This document shows, piece after piece, positions 17,113-24,315 of a DNA stretch of 57,804 nucleotides (positions are counted from its first letter, which is position 1; each line of letters begins with the position of its first letter). Origin of the DNA: Defluviitaleaceae bacterium (GTDB lineage: Bacteria; Bacillota; Clostridia; Lachnospirales; WQUN01); assembly GCA_009780585.1 (NCBI GenBank), contig WQZS01000021.1, forward strand, positions 1 to 57,804, given 5' to 3'. The position numbers were made by a program, and so were the translations under genes. The notes beneath the pieces are model-generated. The model searched no databases. It saw only the letters and a list, made by a program, of their open reading frames with translations, and was not told where the DNA came from.

Positions 17113-17793
17113 GTGCTAATCAAGGATATTAAAACAGGCGACCAAGTCCAAATCGTATATAAAGGCTCCGCGACGCAAGGCCCGTACCTGACGCGGGTGG
17201 AGGTAGTGGAAAGCGACAAGACGATTTTAATACACGCCCCGCTTGATAAGGGCAAGCGTATACGCTTGGTGGAACGGAACGTATACGGCCTCCGCTTTAT
17301 TTCCGGCGAGGCGCAGGTTAATTTCGACGCCAAGTTTATGGAACACGAAAGGGTGGAAGGCTTTGAAATGCTCCGCTTCTTCCTGGTAAGCGACGGGGAG
17401 AAGGTCCAACGGCGCAACGCCTTCCGCTTCATATGCTCGATACCGGTCACCTTCAACGTCGTAGCCGACAGCGGCGAGCAAAGTACCCGTACGGAAGGCG
17501 TCGTACGCGACCTTTCCAGCGGCGGCATAAAGATGATTACGACCATAAGTATCCCGCAGGGTTCGCTCCTAAGGATCGATTTGTTCCTGGATGACGACTA
17601 TGTGATGGCGTTCGGTCATGTGTTAATGACCAAACACACGCCGGAAAATGTGAAATACCCCTACCAATACGGCATAAGGTTCGAGGTCCTGCCCGAATCG
17701 GACGAGGAACGCATCGTGCGCTACGTATACAACGAACAACGTAAATTATTGAAACGGCCCCAAAAGACCTTATTCAGGTACGGCAAACGATAA
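17113..17793 (+). CDS. PilZ-domain c-di-GMP receptor, YcgR/YpfA family
   Basis: A flagellar brake-type protein: when c-di-GMP binds, YcgR proteins slow or stall the motor. The N-terminal YcgR domain (about 1-100) is followed by the PilZ domain with both ligand motifs visible: RRNAFR (RxxxR) and DLSSGG (D/NxSxxG). 226 residues, normal for the family. It starts with GTG, with AAGGGG nine bases upstream, 12 bases after flhG. Its place inside the fla/che operon between flhG and cheC links c-di-GMP directly to motility here. Confidence 0.92.
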   Translation: MLIKDIKTGDQVQIVYKGSATQGPYLTRVEVVESDKTILIHAPLDKGKRIRLVERNVYGLRFISGEAQVNFDAKFMEHERVEGFEMLRFFLVSDGEKVQRRNAFRFICSIPVTFNVVADSGEQSTRTEGVVRDLSSGGIKMITTISIPQGSLLRIDLFLDDDYVMAFGHVLMTKHTPENVKYPYQYGIRFEVLPESDEERIVRYVYNEQRKLLKRPQKTLFRYGKR

Positions 17794-17807
17794 ACGGTAT
17801 TAAAAAC

Positions 17808-17852
17808 GGAATCCATAAGGATTCCAAACTAAACGGAGTCCCGAAGGACTCC
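17808..17852 (+). repeat. Two tandem near-identical stem-loops before cheC
   Basis: Two 18-nt hairpins follow each other: GGAATCC-ataa-GGATTCC (17808-17825) and GGAGTCC-cgaa-GGACTCC (17835-17852), each with a 7-bp stem and a tetraloop, separated by 9 bases. The second ends five bases before the cheC Shine-Dalgarno. There is no T-run. They may be RNA-processing or stability elements that set cheC/cheD expression apart from the upstream genes. Confidence 0.75.
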
Positions 17853-17869
17853 TTATCGGAGGTAGTGAC

Positions 17870-18517
17870 ATGGGTGGATTTTCGGCGGATAAGATTTTTA
17901 ACGAATCCCATTTAGACGTAATGAAGGAGCTGGGCAGTATGGGTACGGCCCATGCGGCCACGGCACTTGCCAAGCTCATCAACCGCAAGGTTACGATGCC
18001 GGTACCCAATGTTTCATGGATCGAATTCTCGAATGTGGCGGAATTTATCGGCGGGCCGGAGAGTATCGTGGTGGGGCTTTTGGTGAGCGTCACCGGACAG
18101 ATACAGGGGATGATGATGTTCCTTATGCCGATATCGTCCGCGCGCAGCGTCACGAACGTGTTCCTGGGTTCGGACAGAGCCGTCGAGGACGAATACGCCT
18201 TCGGCGATATGGAGCGTTCGGTCATCGAGGAAGTGGGCAATATCATGATCAGCTCTTATCTTTCCTCCCTCGCGGGCCTTACGAACATTAATTTTAAACC
18301 GTCCGTCCCCTTCCTTTCGGTGGATATGGCGCAGGCCATCCTTTCCGTACCCGCCATCGAATTCGGCAAAATGGCCGACCGCGTGTTGTTTTTGGAATCG
18401 CAAATACAAGTGCAGGCCGAAGAAGGCAAGGAAAACGTTGATTTTTCGGGCTGCTTTATTTTAGTACCTAACTTGCATTCGTTCTACCGCATACTTAGGG
18501 CCTTGGGAGTGGAGTAA
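17870..18517 (+). CDS. cheC: CheC-family CheY-P phosphatase
   Basis: CheC dephosphorylates CheY-P and pairs with CheD in adaptation. The 215-residue protein has the two pseudo-symmetrical halves of the family. The second active site is intact (SVIEEVGNIM, S/D-x3-E-x2-N). The first reads DVMKELGSMGTAHAATAL, with Ser where the catalytic Asn is expected, so only one site is likely active. The ATG has GGAGGT eight bases upstream and is preceded by the tandem hairpins. cheD begins 1 base after its stop. Confidence 0.93.
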   Translation: MGGFSADKIFNESHLDVMKELGSMGTAHAATALAKLINRKVTMPVPNVSWIEFSNVAEFIGGPESIVVGLLVSVTGQIQGMMMFLMPISSARSVTNVFLGSDRAVEDEYAFGDMERSVIEEVGNIMISSYLSSLAGLTNINFKPSVPFLSVDMAQAILSVPAIEFGKMADRVLFLESQIQVQAEEGKENVDFSGCFILVPNLHSFYRILRALGVE

Positions 18518-18518
18518 T

Positions 18519-19007
18519 ATGCTCGCCGGAATGATCGTCGTAGGGATGGCAGACTTAAACGCCGTTAAAGCCCCCGGCTCACTCACCACGCTCGGGCTCG
18601 GCTCTTGCGTGGGCGTCGCCTTGTATGACGCGAGGGTCAAGGTGGGCGGCTTGGCTCATTTTATGCTGCCGGATTCCAAACAGATACAAAACAATTCGAA
18701 TATAGCCAAATTCGCGGACACGGCGATCGCCCAATTAATCAAAGACATGGAACGCCTCGGGGCGTCGCGCATGAATATGAAGGCGAAGATCGCGGGCGGC
18801 GCGCAAATGTTCGCCTTTAACGCCACCAACGACAACCTGCGCATCGGCGACCGCAACGTGGAGGCCACCCTCCGTTTGCTCAGGCAATACAATATACCCC
18901 TGATGGCGCAGGAAACGGGGGCAAACTTCGGCCGAACGGTGGAATTATACGCGGATGACGGCCGCTTCGTGATTAAAGCGGTAGGACGTGGGGTAAAAAT
19001 AGTCTGA
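18519..19007 (+). CDS. cheD: Chemoreceptor glutamine deamidase CheD
   Basis: CheD deamidates glutamines of chemoreceptors and forms a complex with CheC. 162 residues with the catalytic motif LGLGSCVGVALYD (Cys30), His47 in GGLAHFMLP, and KAKIAGGAQMF in the conserved core. It follows cheC at one base and overlaps the next small gene by one base. All three genes are probably translated together. Confidence 0.95.
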   Translation: MLAGMIVVGMADLNAVKAPGSLTTLGLGSCVGVALYDARVKVGGLAHFMLPDSKQIQNNSNIAKFADTAIAQLIKDMERLGASRMNMKAKIAGGAQMFAFNATNDNLRIGDRNVEATLRLLRQYNIPLMAQETGANFGRTVELYADDGRFVIKAVGRGVKIV

Positions 19008-19351
19008 TGAATGATTACAAGCACCTAGACGAACGGTTTAACAAAATCCATCTGATGGCATGTATCGTCGCCGCCGCTTCGGTTATCGCGGCTTGCATTA
19101 TCCGCGGCGAGACTTTGTTTACGATGGCGTCATTGGCTTCGGCCGCTATCATAATCTTTTATATATTGGGTAATCTTGTAAGGTACTACATCGTTACGCG
19201 GGTATTCCCGCCGCCGCCGGAGGAAGGTGAGGCGAATGAAGACCTTTCCGCCGATTCCTCCGAAAACAACCCCGACGGTACGGCGGAGGATGACCCGGCC
19301 AATGCCGACCCGGCCAACCCCGGGGCGCACGATTATCTATCACGCGAATAG
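19007..19351 (+). CDS. Small two-TM protein in the motility operon
   Basis: A 114-residue protein of unknown function. Two hydrophobic helices lie at about 15-35 and 38-58 (LACIIRGETLFTMASLA between them), followed by an acidic Pro/Asn/Asp-rich tail that ends at the first copy of a short DNA repeat. Start overlaps the cheD stop. Similar short membrane proteins occur between cheD and fliA in clostridial operons, but I cannot give a function. Confidence 0.75.
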   Translation: MNDYKHLDERFNKIHLMACIVAAASVIAACIIRGETLFTMASLASAAIIIFYILGNLVRYYIVTRVFPPPPEEGEANEDLSADSSENNPDGTAEDDPANADPANPGAHDYLSRE

Positions 19352-19385
19352 CCGTCACGCGAGCGAGCGGCTGTCACGCGAATAG
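19340..19385. repeat. Three copies of TCACGCGA-type motif before fliA
   Basis: TCACGCGAATAG (19340-19351), TCACGCGAGCGA (19355-19366) and TCACGCGAATAG (19374-19385) lie between the small membrane gene and fliA. The first copy supplies the TAG stop of the upstream gene. The middle part also makes an AGCCG...CGGCT inverted repeat. It could be a duplication product or a regulatory site for fliA. Confidence 0.6.
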
Positions 19386-19394
19386 CGAGGTTCC

Positions 19395-20153
19395 ATGGAA
19401 AACATAAAGTCATTGTGGCGGGCTTACGGCAAAACCAAAAGCCCCGAAATAAAAGAAAAATTAATCATCCTCCACGCGCAGTTGGTTAAGTACGTGGCGG
19501 GGCGTATGCATATGCACATCGGACAACATGTGGAATACGATGATTTGATCGGTTACGGGGTCTTCGGCCTGCTGGACGCGATCGATAAATTCGACTACAC
19601 CAAGGATATCAAATTCGAAACCTACGCTTCTTGGCGCATACGCGGCGCGATCATCGACCACATCCGCCGTTTGGACTGGGTGCCCCGCACGTTAAGGCAA
19701 AAGAATAAGCAAATGGAGCAGGTCTTTACCCAATTGGAGGACGAATACGGGCGCGAACCCACCGAGGAGGAGCTGGCCGAACGCCTGGGCATGGACATAG
19801 AGGCCGCGCGGGACTTGATGAAGAAATCGACGGTTTTGTCGCTGGTCAGCTTGGACGATTTTTTGGACCAGAATTACGAAACGCCTTTTAACGGTTTGGT
19901 ATCGAATCGGCAAGACTCCCCCGAGGAGCAAGCCGAAAAACAGGAACGGCAAGGCATGTTGGCCGAAGCCATCGATAAATTAACGGACAAGGAAAAGCAA
20001 GTCGTTACCCTATATTACTACGAGGATTTGACCCTTAAGGAAATCGCGGGCATTATGCAGGTATCCGAATCTCGTATTTCACAAATCCACACGAAAGCCA
20101 TCGGCAAGCTGCAAGGTAAGTTGGGTAAGTTTAAGTCGCTATTATTCAATTAA
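19395..20153 (+). CDS. fliA: RNA polymerase sigma-28 factor FliA (SigD)
   Basis: Directs transcription of late flagellar and chemotaxis genes. Region 2 is complete (YDDLIGYGVFGLLDAIDKFD, then KFETYASWRIRGAIIDHIR), with the sigma-28 signature DWVPRTLRQKNK; region 3 has REPTEEELAERLGMD and region 4 the HTH LTLKEIAGIMQVSESRISQI. 252 residues, a normal length. Position after cheD matches B. subtilis sigD. The AT-free GCGAGG upstream is a modest ribosome site. Confidence 0.97.
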   Translation: MENIKSLWRAYGKTKSPEIKEKLIILHAQLVKYVAGRMHMHIGQHVEYDDLIGYGVFGLLDAIDKFDYTKDIKFETYASWRIRGAIIDHIRRLDWVPRTLRQKNKQMEQVFTQLEDEYGREPTEEELAERLGMDIEAARDLMKKSTVLSLVSLDDFLDQNYETPFNGLVSNRQDSPEEQAEKQERQGMLAEAIDKLTDKEKQVVTLYYYEDLTLKEIAGIMQVSESRISQIHTKAIGKLQGKLGKFKSLLFN

Positions 20154-20205
20154 CCGCGGCGTAGGGCTTGGGGCACCGCCCCATCACAATTGAAAGGGGG
20201 ATAAC

Positions 20206-21612
20206 ATGGACGCACAAAATTTGGGGGTCAACAGCTACGACGAATCGGCCGCCATTGAAGTGTCGGGTGACCGTATGGAAGCGACGATCACCTTCGTCGC
20301 CGCCATTGAAAACGGGCGGCCAATGACGCAGGAAGATGTGGTCGCTTTACTGGAAAGGGAAGGAATCAACTACGACGCCGGTTTGTTGGCGGCCGTTTTA
20401 TCGAATAAAAAGTACGAACGCAAGATGCCCATCGCCCACGGGCGCGCGCCCGTACCGGGCACGGACGGCTTCCTGCAATTCCACTTCGACCGGTCCAACC
20501 TCAAGCCCAAGCCCAAGATCATGGAGGACGGCTCGGTCAACTTTAAACAGCTTGATATGTTCCGTTTATGCAACCGCGGCGACGTACTGATCACGACCGT
20601 ACCCCCGCGTGACGGCGTACCCGGCCTTGACGTATTCGGCAAGCCCGTCCTGCCCGAAAAGACGAAGGAAGCCGCCGCCATACCCATGGGTAAGGGGACG
20701 GTCCTGTCCGAGGACGGCCTGCACCTGCTGGCTGACGAAAGCGGGCAGCTTTTAATACTGGAAGGCAAGATCAACATATCGCCCCAATTGGAAATACAGG
20801 GCGACGTCAATAATTCCACGGGTAACATCGATTTTAACGGCGAAGTGACGGTCCGCGGGAACATATCCTCCGGCTTTACGGTAAAGTCAAAGGGCAATAT
20901 CGAGGTGGGCGGCGTGTGCGAGGCGGCGACGCTCATTTCCGAAAAAGGCAGTATTATCATTAACCTGGGGGCACAGGGCGGCGACAAAGCCGAACTGATC
21001 GCCGCGCAGGACGTTACAGCCAAATTCATAGAAGGCTGTAAGGTAGTGGCGGGCGGCAATGTCAACGCGGATTCCATCTTAAAAAGCACGGTCAAATGCG
21101 ACGGCGCGGTAACGCTGTCGGGTAAGAACGGCCTGCTGGTAGGCGGGTCGTTGGTCGCCGGGCAAAAACTGGTCGCCCGCACCATCGGTTCGCCCATGGG
21201 TACGCTGACCGATATCGAAGTAGGCGGCAACCCGCAGGAGCTGAACAAACATAAGGAATTGGTGGAGGAATTTAACACCCTGCGGGCGGAATTCGAAAAG
21301 ACCGACAAGGCCGTCAACACGCTCACCTTAGCCAAACAGCGCGACGCCTTGGACGAAACCAAGAAAGCCCTGCTCATTAAAATGGTGAACATGAAGATGC
21401 ACTACCGCACCAAAATGAACAAGTTGCAAGAGGAAATAGACGAAATCACCCGTATACTCGCGGTTAACGTGGGTACGGTTTCGGCCAGCAACGTGATACG
21501 CCCGGGCGTACGCGTCACCATCGGCAGCGCGCAAATGCTGGTACGCGAAGACATACCCAACTGCAGGTTGCGTAACAACGGGGAGAAGATTTCCATCGGG
21601 CCGAATATATAG
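20206..21612 (+). CDS. FapA (DUF342) family protein
   Basis: FapA-type proteins occur beside flagellar genes and influence polar landmark or flagellar assembly. The N-terminal part precedes a beta-helix with repeated short strands (KINISPQLEIQGDVNNSTGN, GEVTVRGNISSG, GNIEVGGVCEAA), as in DUF342, followed by a coiled coil at about 345-430 and a final beta piece (RPGVRVTIGSAQMLVREDI). 468 residues. A strong AAAGGGGG precedes the ATG. Between fliA and this gene there is only a small GGGGC-acc-GCCCC hairpin. Confidence 0.9.
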   Translation: MDAQNLGVNSYDESAAIEVSGDRMEATITFVAAIENGRPMTQEDVVALLEREGINYDAGLLAAVLSNKKYERKMPIAHGRAPVPGTDGFLQFHFDRSNLKPKPKIMEDGSVNFKQLDMFRLCNRGDVLITTVPPRDGVPGLDVFGKPVLPEKTKEAAAIPMGKGTVLSEDGLHLLADESGQLLILEGKINISPQLEIQGDVNNSTGNIDFNGEVTVRGNISSGFTVKSKGNIEVGGVCEAATLISEKGSIIINLGAQGGDKAELIAAQDVTAKFIEGCKVVAGGNVNADSILKSTVKCDGAVTLSGKNGLLVGGSLVAGQKLVARTIGSPMGTLTDIEVGGNPQELNKHKELVEEFNTLRAEFEKTDKAVNTLTLAKQRDALDETKKALLIKMVNMKMHYRTKMNKLQEEIDEITRILAVNVGTVSASNVIRPGVRVTIGSAQMLVREDIPNCRLRNNGEKISIGPNI

Positions 21613-21626
21613 CGGGGAGGTTTGCC

Positions 21627-21938
21627 ATGATACGCCCCATCGATATTAACTTAAACATCCAGCACGCGCCCGACGTGGCGCGTATGAGCGCGACGGAGAA
21701 CCAAGGCCGTCCCGAAATCGCCGCGCAGCAGCACGCCGATCGGCTGGAAAAGCAAATCCGCCATCAGCAGGAGCAAGTGCAGAGGCACGACGCCGCCGAA
21801 CGGCCCAACGTCAACCCCGACCATAAAGGCCACGGGGGCGGGTACAACCCCAAACGCAAGCCTATGCAAAAAAAGGAAGAAGAAAAAAAGAAAACCCCGC
21901 CGAAAACGGGAGGGAATCTGTTGGATATTCGTATATAG
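21627..21938 (+). CDS. Small conserved motility-operon protein
   Basis: A 103-residue hydrophilic protein beginning MIRPIDINLNIQHAPDVAR, which resembles a conserved start seen in short proteins of clostridial flagellar operons. The middle is a His/Gln-rich helix (HADRLEKQIRHQQEQVQRHD) and the end a Lys/Pro-rich tail. No TM or catalytic motif is seen. It lies between the fapA-like and swrB-like genes with gaps of about 12-14 bases. Function unknown. Confidence 0.8.
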   Translation: MIRPIDINLNIQHAPDVARMSATENQGRPEIAAQQHADRLEKQIRHQQEQVQRHDAAERPNVNPDHKGHGGGYNPKRKPMQKKEEEKKKTPPKTGGNLLDIRI

Positions 21939-21949
21939 GTGGATGAAGC

Positions 21950-22684
21950 ATGTTACCTACGGTAATTATCATCACATTGGTTGTAGCGATTTGCGCGGTT
22001 TCGTTGGCGGCGATCGGTTCGGTCGTGTGGATGCGCAAGCGCGAGCAGGAGCGCGACCAGGTTTTGCAAAGCGCGGACGCGCTGGCGACGCTCGACGACG
22101 CCCTCGACGAAGCGTTGAAGGAATTAAACAAAATCGGCAACCTGGTACAAAAGGAAATCAGCGAAAAGTACCAAGCCATGCTCTTTTTATATAACCTGCT
22201 GGAAGAAAAACAAAAGGCGCAGTTTATCCTGCCGGAAAATATCAAGGCGGACTTAGCCAAAGTGGAGGCTTCGGCCAAAACAGAGGTTTCCGCCAAAACG
22301 GAGGAAATCACACCCCCTGCCGAGCCGGAAGCCGAACCCGTAATTGAACTGCCGGCGGTCAAGGGGATATCAACAGATGAAACCTTAACCAACGAAGCGA
22401 TAGTGAACGAATCGGTTATCGAAGCAGCCTTGCAAATACAACCCGAAGCCGATCCCGCCCCGCCCAAACCCGTAAAAAAGAAAACCCCCGCCGCAAAAAA
22501 ACAGACGGTCAAATCCATACAGGAAGTAGCCGCCGTCCCCGCACCGCGCAAGCGCACCGCCAACCCCAAGCACGAAAAGGTGCGGGAACTGGAAGAAAAG
22601 GGTGTATCCGTAGCCGACATCGCCAAGGAGTTGGGCATCGGGCAAGGCGAAATCAGATTAATATTAGAGATGACGAAGCGATAA
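21950..22684 (+). CDS. SwrB-like membrane-anchored protein
   Basis: A 244-residue protein with one N-terminal TM helix (LPTVIIITLVVAICAVSLAA), a short helical region (about 40-95), a long Ala/Glu/Pro-rich linker and a C-terminal HTH-like helix pair (EKVRELEEKGVSVADIAKEL then GIGQGEIRLIL). This matches the layout of SwrB (YlxL), which in B. subtilis follows sigD and promotes flagellar type III secretion and swarming. The gene ends the operon and its last 21 bases overlap the convergent rRNA methyltransferase gene. The assignment rests on position and architecture, not detailed homology. Confidence 0.8.
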   Translation: MLPTVIIITLVVAICAVSLAAIGSVVWMRKREQERDQVLQSADALATLDDALDEALKELNKIGNLVQKEISEKYQAMLFLYNLLEEKQKAQFILPENIKADLAKVEASAKTEVSAKTEEITPPAEPEAEPVIELPAVKGISTDETLTNEAIVNESVIEAALQIQPEADPAPPKPVKKKTPAAKKQTVKSIQEVAAVPAPRKRTANPKHEKVRELEEKGVSVADIAKELGIGQGEIRLILEMTKR

Positions 22685-23488
22685 TATACAAACCCACTCC
22701 GTGCCGATTTGCCGTTCGGCTATGAGCGTAAAGGGCGACAAAAGACCCGCGTCGTACGCGGTTTGAAAGGTATGGCGGTAATGGCGCGCCATGCCTTTTT
22801 CTTTTCCGCCGAGGCTTTTTAAGGGGTAGGTGATGACAAGATGCTTGGACGTTAAACCGCGTACAACGCGGAAGCCGCCGCCCGATGATTGCGCTTCCAA
22901 TACGGGGAGGAGTTTGAACATAAAAACAAGCTCGGAATTCGGGATCAAAGATTCGGAACTCAGAATTAAGGATTCGGAATCGGGCGTTGCGGCGAGGTCC
23001 AGACATTCGGCGTCGGGGGGCAGATTGTGCAGGATGAAAAAACGGTTGATTAATTCCGCTTGTTGGGTGCAGATGTCGTAGGCGCGGTAGGTTTTTAACT
23101 TCACTTGGATGCCGGAGCCTGCTTCGTATAGGAAAGGAAGCGAAAAGGGATTAAACCCGCAGCCCAAATCAACGATGGATTCCGGCGGGGGTACATGCTC
23201 AAAGATAAATCGGTAGAAATCAAGGCAGTGGGGCAAACGTTCGCGGGTAGAAGCGTGCAAGCGGAGGAGGCTTTCCGCTTCATGCGAAGGGGAATGCCGT
23301 TCCTCCGCTTTAGCTTGCTCCGCCGCGGATAGGATGGTTTTTGCCTTTTTATACATCGCGGGCTGCACATACGCGCCGTACAATTGGTGCAGGCGCGTTT
23401 TCGCGGCTTTATCGGGGTCCTTCCGCGCGGCTTCCTCAGCGAGGATACGCTCGACGAGCGGCGGGTACAGGTAAGTATATTTTTTCAT
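22664..23488 (-). CDS. 16S rRNA m7G1405 methyltransferase-like protein (ArmA/Rmt type)
   Basis: A SAM-dependent methyltransferase of the FmrO/ArmA/Rmt group that methylates N7 of G1405 in the decoding site of 16S rRNA; in characterised members this gives high-level resistance to 4,6-disubstituted deoxystreptamine aminoglycosides. The helical N-terminal domain includes LLRLHASTRERLPHCLDFYR, matching the family motif H-x-S-T-x-E-R-L-P. The SAM loop is VDLGCGFNPFSLPF; later come MFKLLPVLE and LVITYPLKSLGGKEKGMARH, both close to ArmA. A Ser/Glu-rich repeat insert interrupts it at about 165-190. The ribosome site is weak, and it lies 19 bases after desulfoferrodoxin. Activity is inferred; distant paralogs could act on another base. 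Confidence 0.88.
   Translation of the reverse strand: MKKYTYLYPPLVERILAEEAARKDPDKAAKTRLHQLYGAYVQPAMYKKAKTILSAAEQAKAEERHSPSHEAESLLRLHASTRERLPHCLDFYRFIFEHVPPPESIVDLGCGFNPFSLPFLYEAGSGIQVKLKTYRAYDICTQQAELINRFFILHNLPPDAECLDLAATPDSESLILSSESLIPNSELVFMFKLLPVLEAQSSGGGFRVVRGLTSKHLVITYPLKSLGGKEKGMARHYRHTFQTAYDAGLLSPFTLIAERQIGTEWVCILSLRHL
22930..22985. repeat. ATTCGGAAT micro-repeat expansion inside the rRNA methyltransferase gene
   Basis: Three degenerate copies of (GA)TTCGGAA(T/C) with spacers lie in frame inside the gene and encode a SESLI-type Ser/Glu/Leu repeat between the third beta strand region and MFKLLPVLE. A related run, GGAATTCGGAGTGCGGAG, occurs at the 3' end of the membrane gene at 35.9-36.6 kb, so a family of small repeats may exist in this genome. 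Confidence 0.6.
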
Positions 23489-23507
23489 GGTGCTTTGGGA
23501 TATTTCT

Positions 23508-23921
23508 TCACTCGATTTCTGTTTTCCAAAGCCCGTGCAGATTGCAATAAGCGTAGACCGCTACCGGTTTGTCGTCCGTAACACAGAACGGAAGCCTCGG
23601 TTCCTCCCCGGCCTTTAGGCATTTACGCTGGCCGCCGCGCTCGGTTTCCACATACACAAACGAAATGTGGTGCCCGTCATCCATCGGATGGGCTGCGCCG
23701 CCGACCTTAACGTCCAAGCAAATACACTCGCAGCCGCAACTGCAGGTTCCCGTTTCACAACTGACGACGGGCAGGTGCTTTTCCGCGCTTGCTTCCACGG
23801 TATTGGGCACGAGCTCCGCCATCTTTTCGCCGCAGCACATCATGGGTACGCCCTTGTCTTTGATAAGCCCCATCAAATTACCGCAATGTCCGCATTTGTA
23901 AAATTTTTGCCCCTTACACAT
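23508..23921 (-). CDS. dfx: Desulfoferrodoxin (superoxide reductase)
   Basis: Reduces superoxide to hydrogen peroxide without producing oxygen, typical of anaerobes. Center I is the rubredoxin-like Cys4 site (YKCGHCGNLM and PMMCCGEKM); center II is the Fe(His)4Cys site (Glu/Lys/His of ASAEKHLPVV, HPMDDGHHISFV, and YAYCNLHGLWK). At 137 residues it is slightly longer than usual because a Cys-rich insert (SCETGTCSCGCECICLD) sits between EKHLP and the HPM motif, where most members have no cysteines. Good GGAGG upstream. It probably shares a transcript with the downstream rRNA methyltransferase gene. Confidence 0.93.
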   Translation of the reverse strand: MCKGQKFYKCGHCGNLMGLIKDKGVPMMCCGEKMAELVPNTVEASAEKHLPVVSCETGTCSCGCECICLDVKVGGAAHPMDDGHHISFVYVETERGGQRKCLKAGEEPRLPFCVTDDKPVAVYAYCNLHGLWKTEIE

Positions 23922-24031
23922 GTGGGTTGCCTCCTTTTTATTTGTATGTATATTTTACCAAAACGGCGGTATGCGAACAATGTTTGTTTTACGATGTCTT
24001 TTTTACATCGTTTTGATATCAAATAATTTTT

Positions 24032-24060
24032 TTGATTCATTCGTTCAATCGTAGTATAAT
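24032..24060 (+). promoter_or_regulatory. Sigma-A promoter of the HTH/nuclease pair
   Basis: TTGATT (24032-24037), 17-base spacer, perfect TATAAT (24055-24060), 39 bases before the HTH gene start at 24100. The 23922-24031 stretch also has a 7-bp hairpin ACGATGT/ACATCGT and a palindromic TTTGATATCAAA, either of which could be an operator. Confidence 0.75.
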
Positions 24061-24099
24061 TACCTTGTTAGTTTATTTTGTATGCGAAGGGAGCATAGC

Positions 24100-24315
24100 A
24101 TGATTTTTGATTGGATTACGCCAAAGCAAGCTGCCGAATTATGGGGTATATCCGACAGGAGAGTGCAATACCTTTGCGCCAATGGGCAAATAACCGATGT
24201 TATGCGATTGGGACAGGCTTGGCTCATTCCGAAGGATACACAAAAACCGCCCGATGGGCGCAGCAAGAATGGGCGCAAACCAATAAAACAAAAACAGGAG
24301 AATAATAATGCCTAA
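24100..24315 (+). CDS. Small excisionase-like HTH protein
   Basis: A 71-residue DNA-binding protein with a MerR/excisionase-like winged HTH (WITPKQAAELWGISDRRVQY, then LCANGQITDVMRLGQAWLIP) and a basic tail. Such short proteins often accompany toxin-like or nuclease genes in clostridia and probably regulate them. The ATG at 24100 has GGGAG seven to eight bases upstream; an in-frame ATG at 24082 lacks one. The stop lies inside the start of the nuclease gene (8-base overlap), so the two are translated together. Base composition is AT-richer than the flagellar genes. Confidence 0.85.
   Translation: MIFDWITPKQAAELWGISDRRVQYLCANGQITDVMRLGQAWLIPKDTQKPPDGRSKNGRKPIKQKQENNNA

Noticed and set aside
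17808..17852. Tandem hairpins read as terminators
   Set aside because: There is no T-run after either stem, and the operon clearly continues into cheC.
20370..21392. 340-codon open frame on the minus strand inside the fapA-like gene
   Set aside because: The + strand frame matches DUF342 in full, has a strong ribosome site and fits the operon. The minus frame is a GC-rich shadow rich in Ser, Pro and Leu, without a ribosome site.
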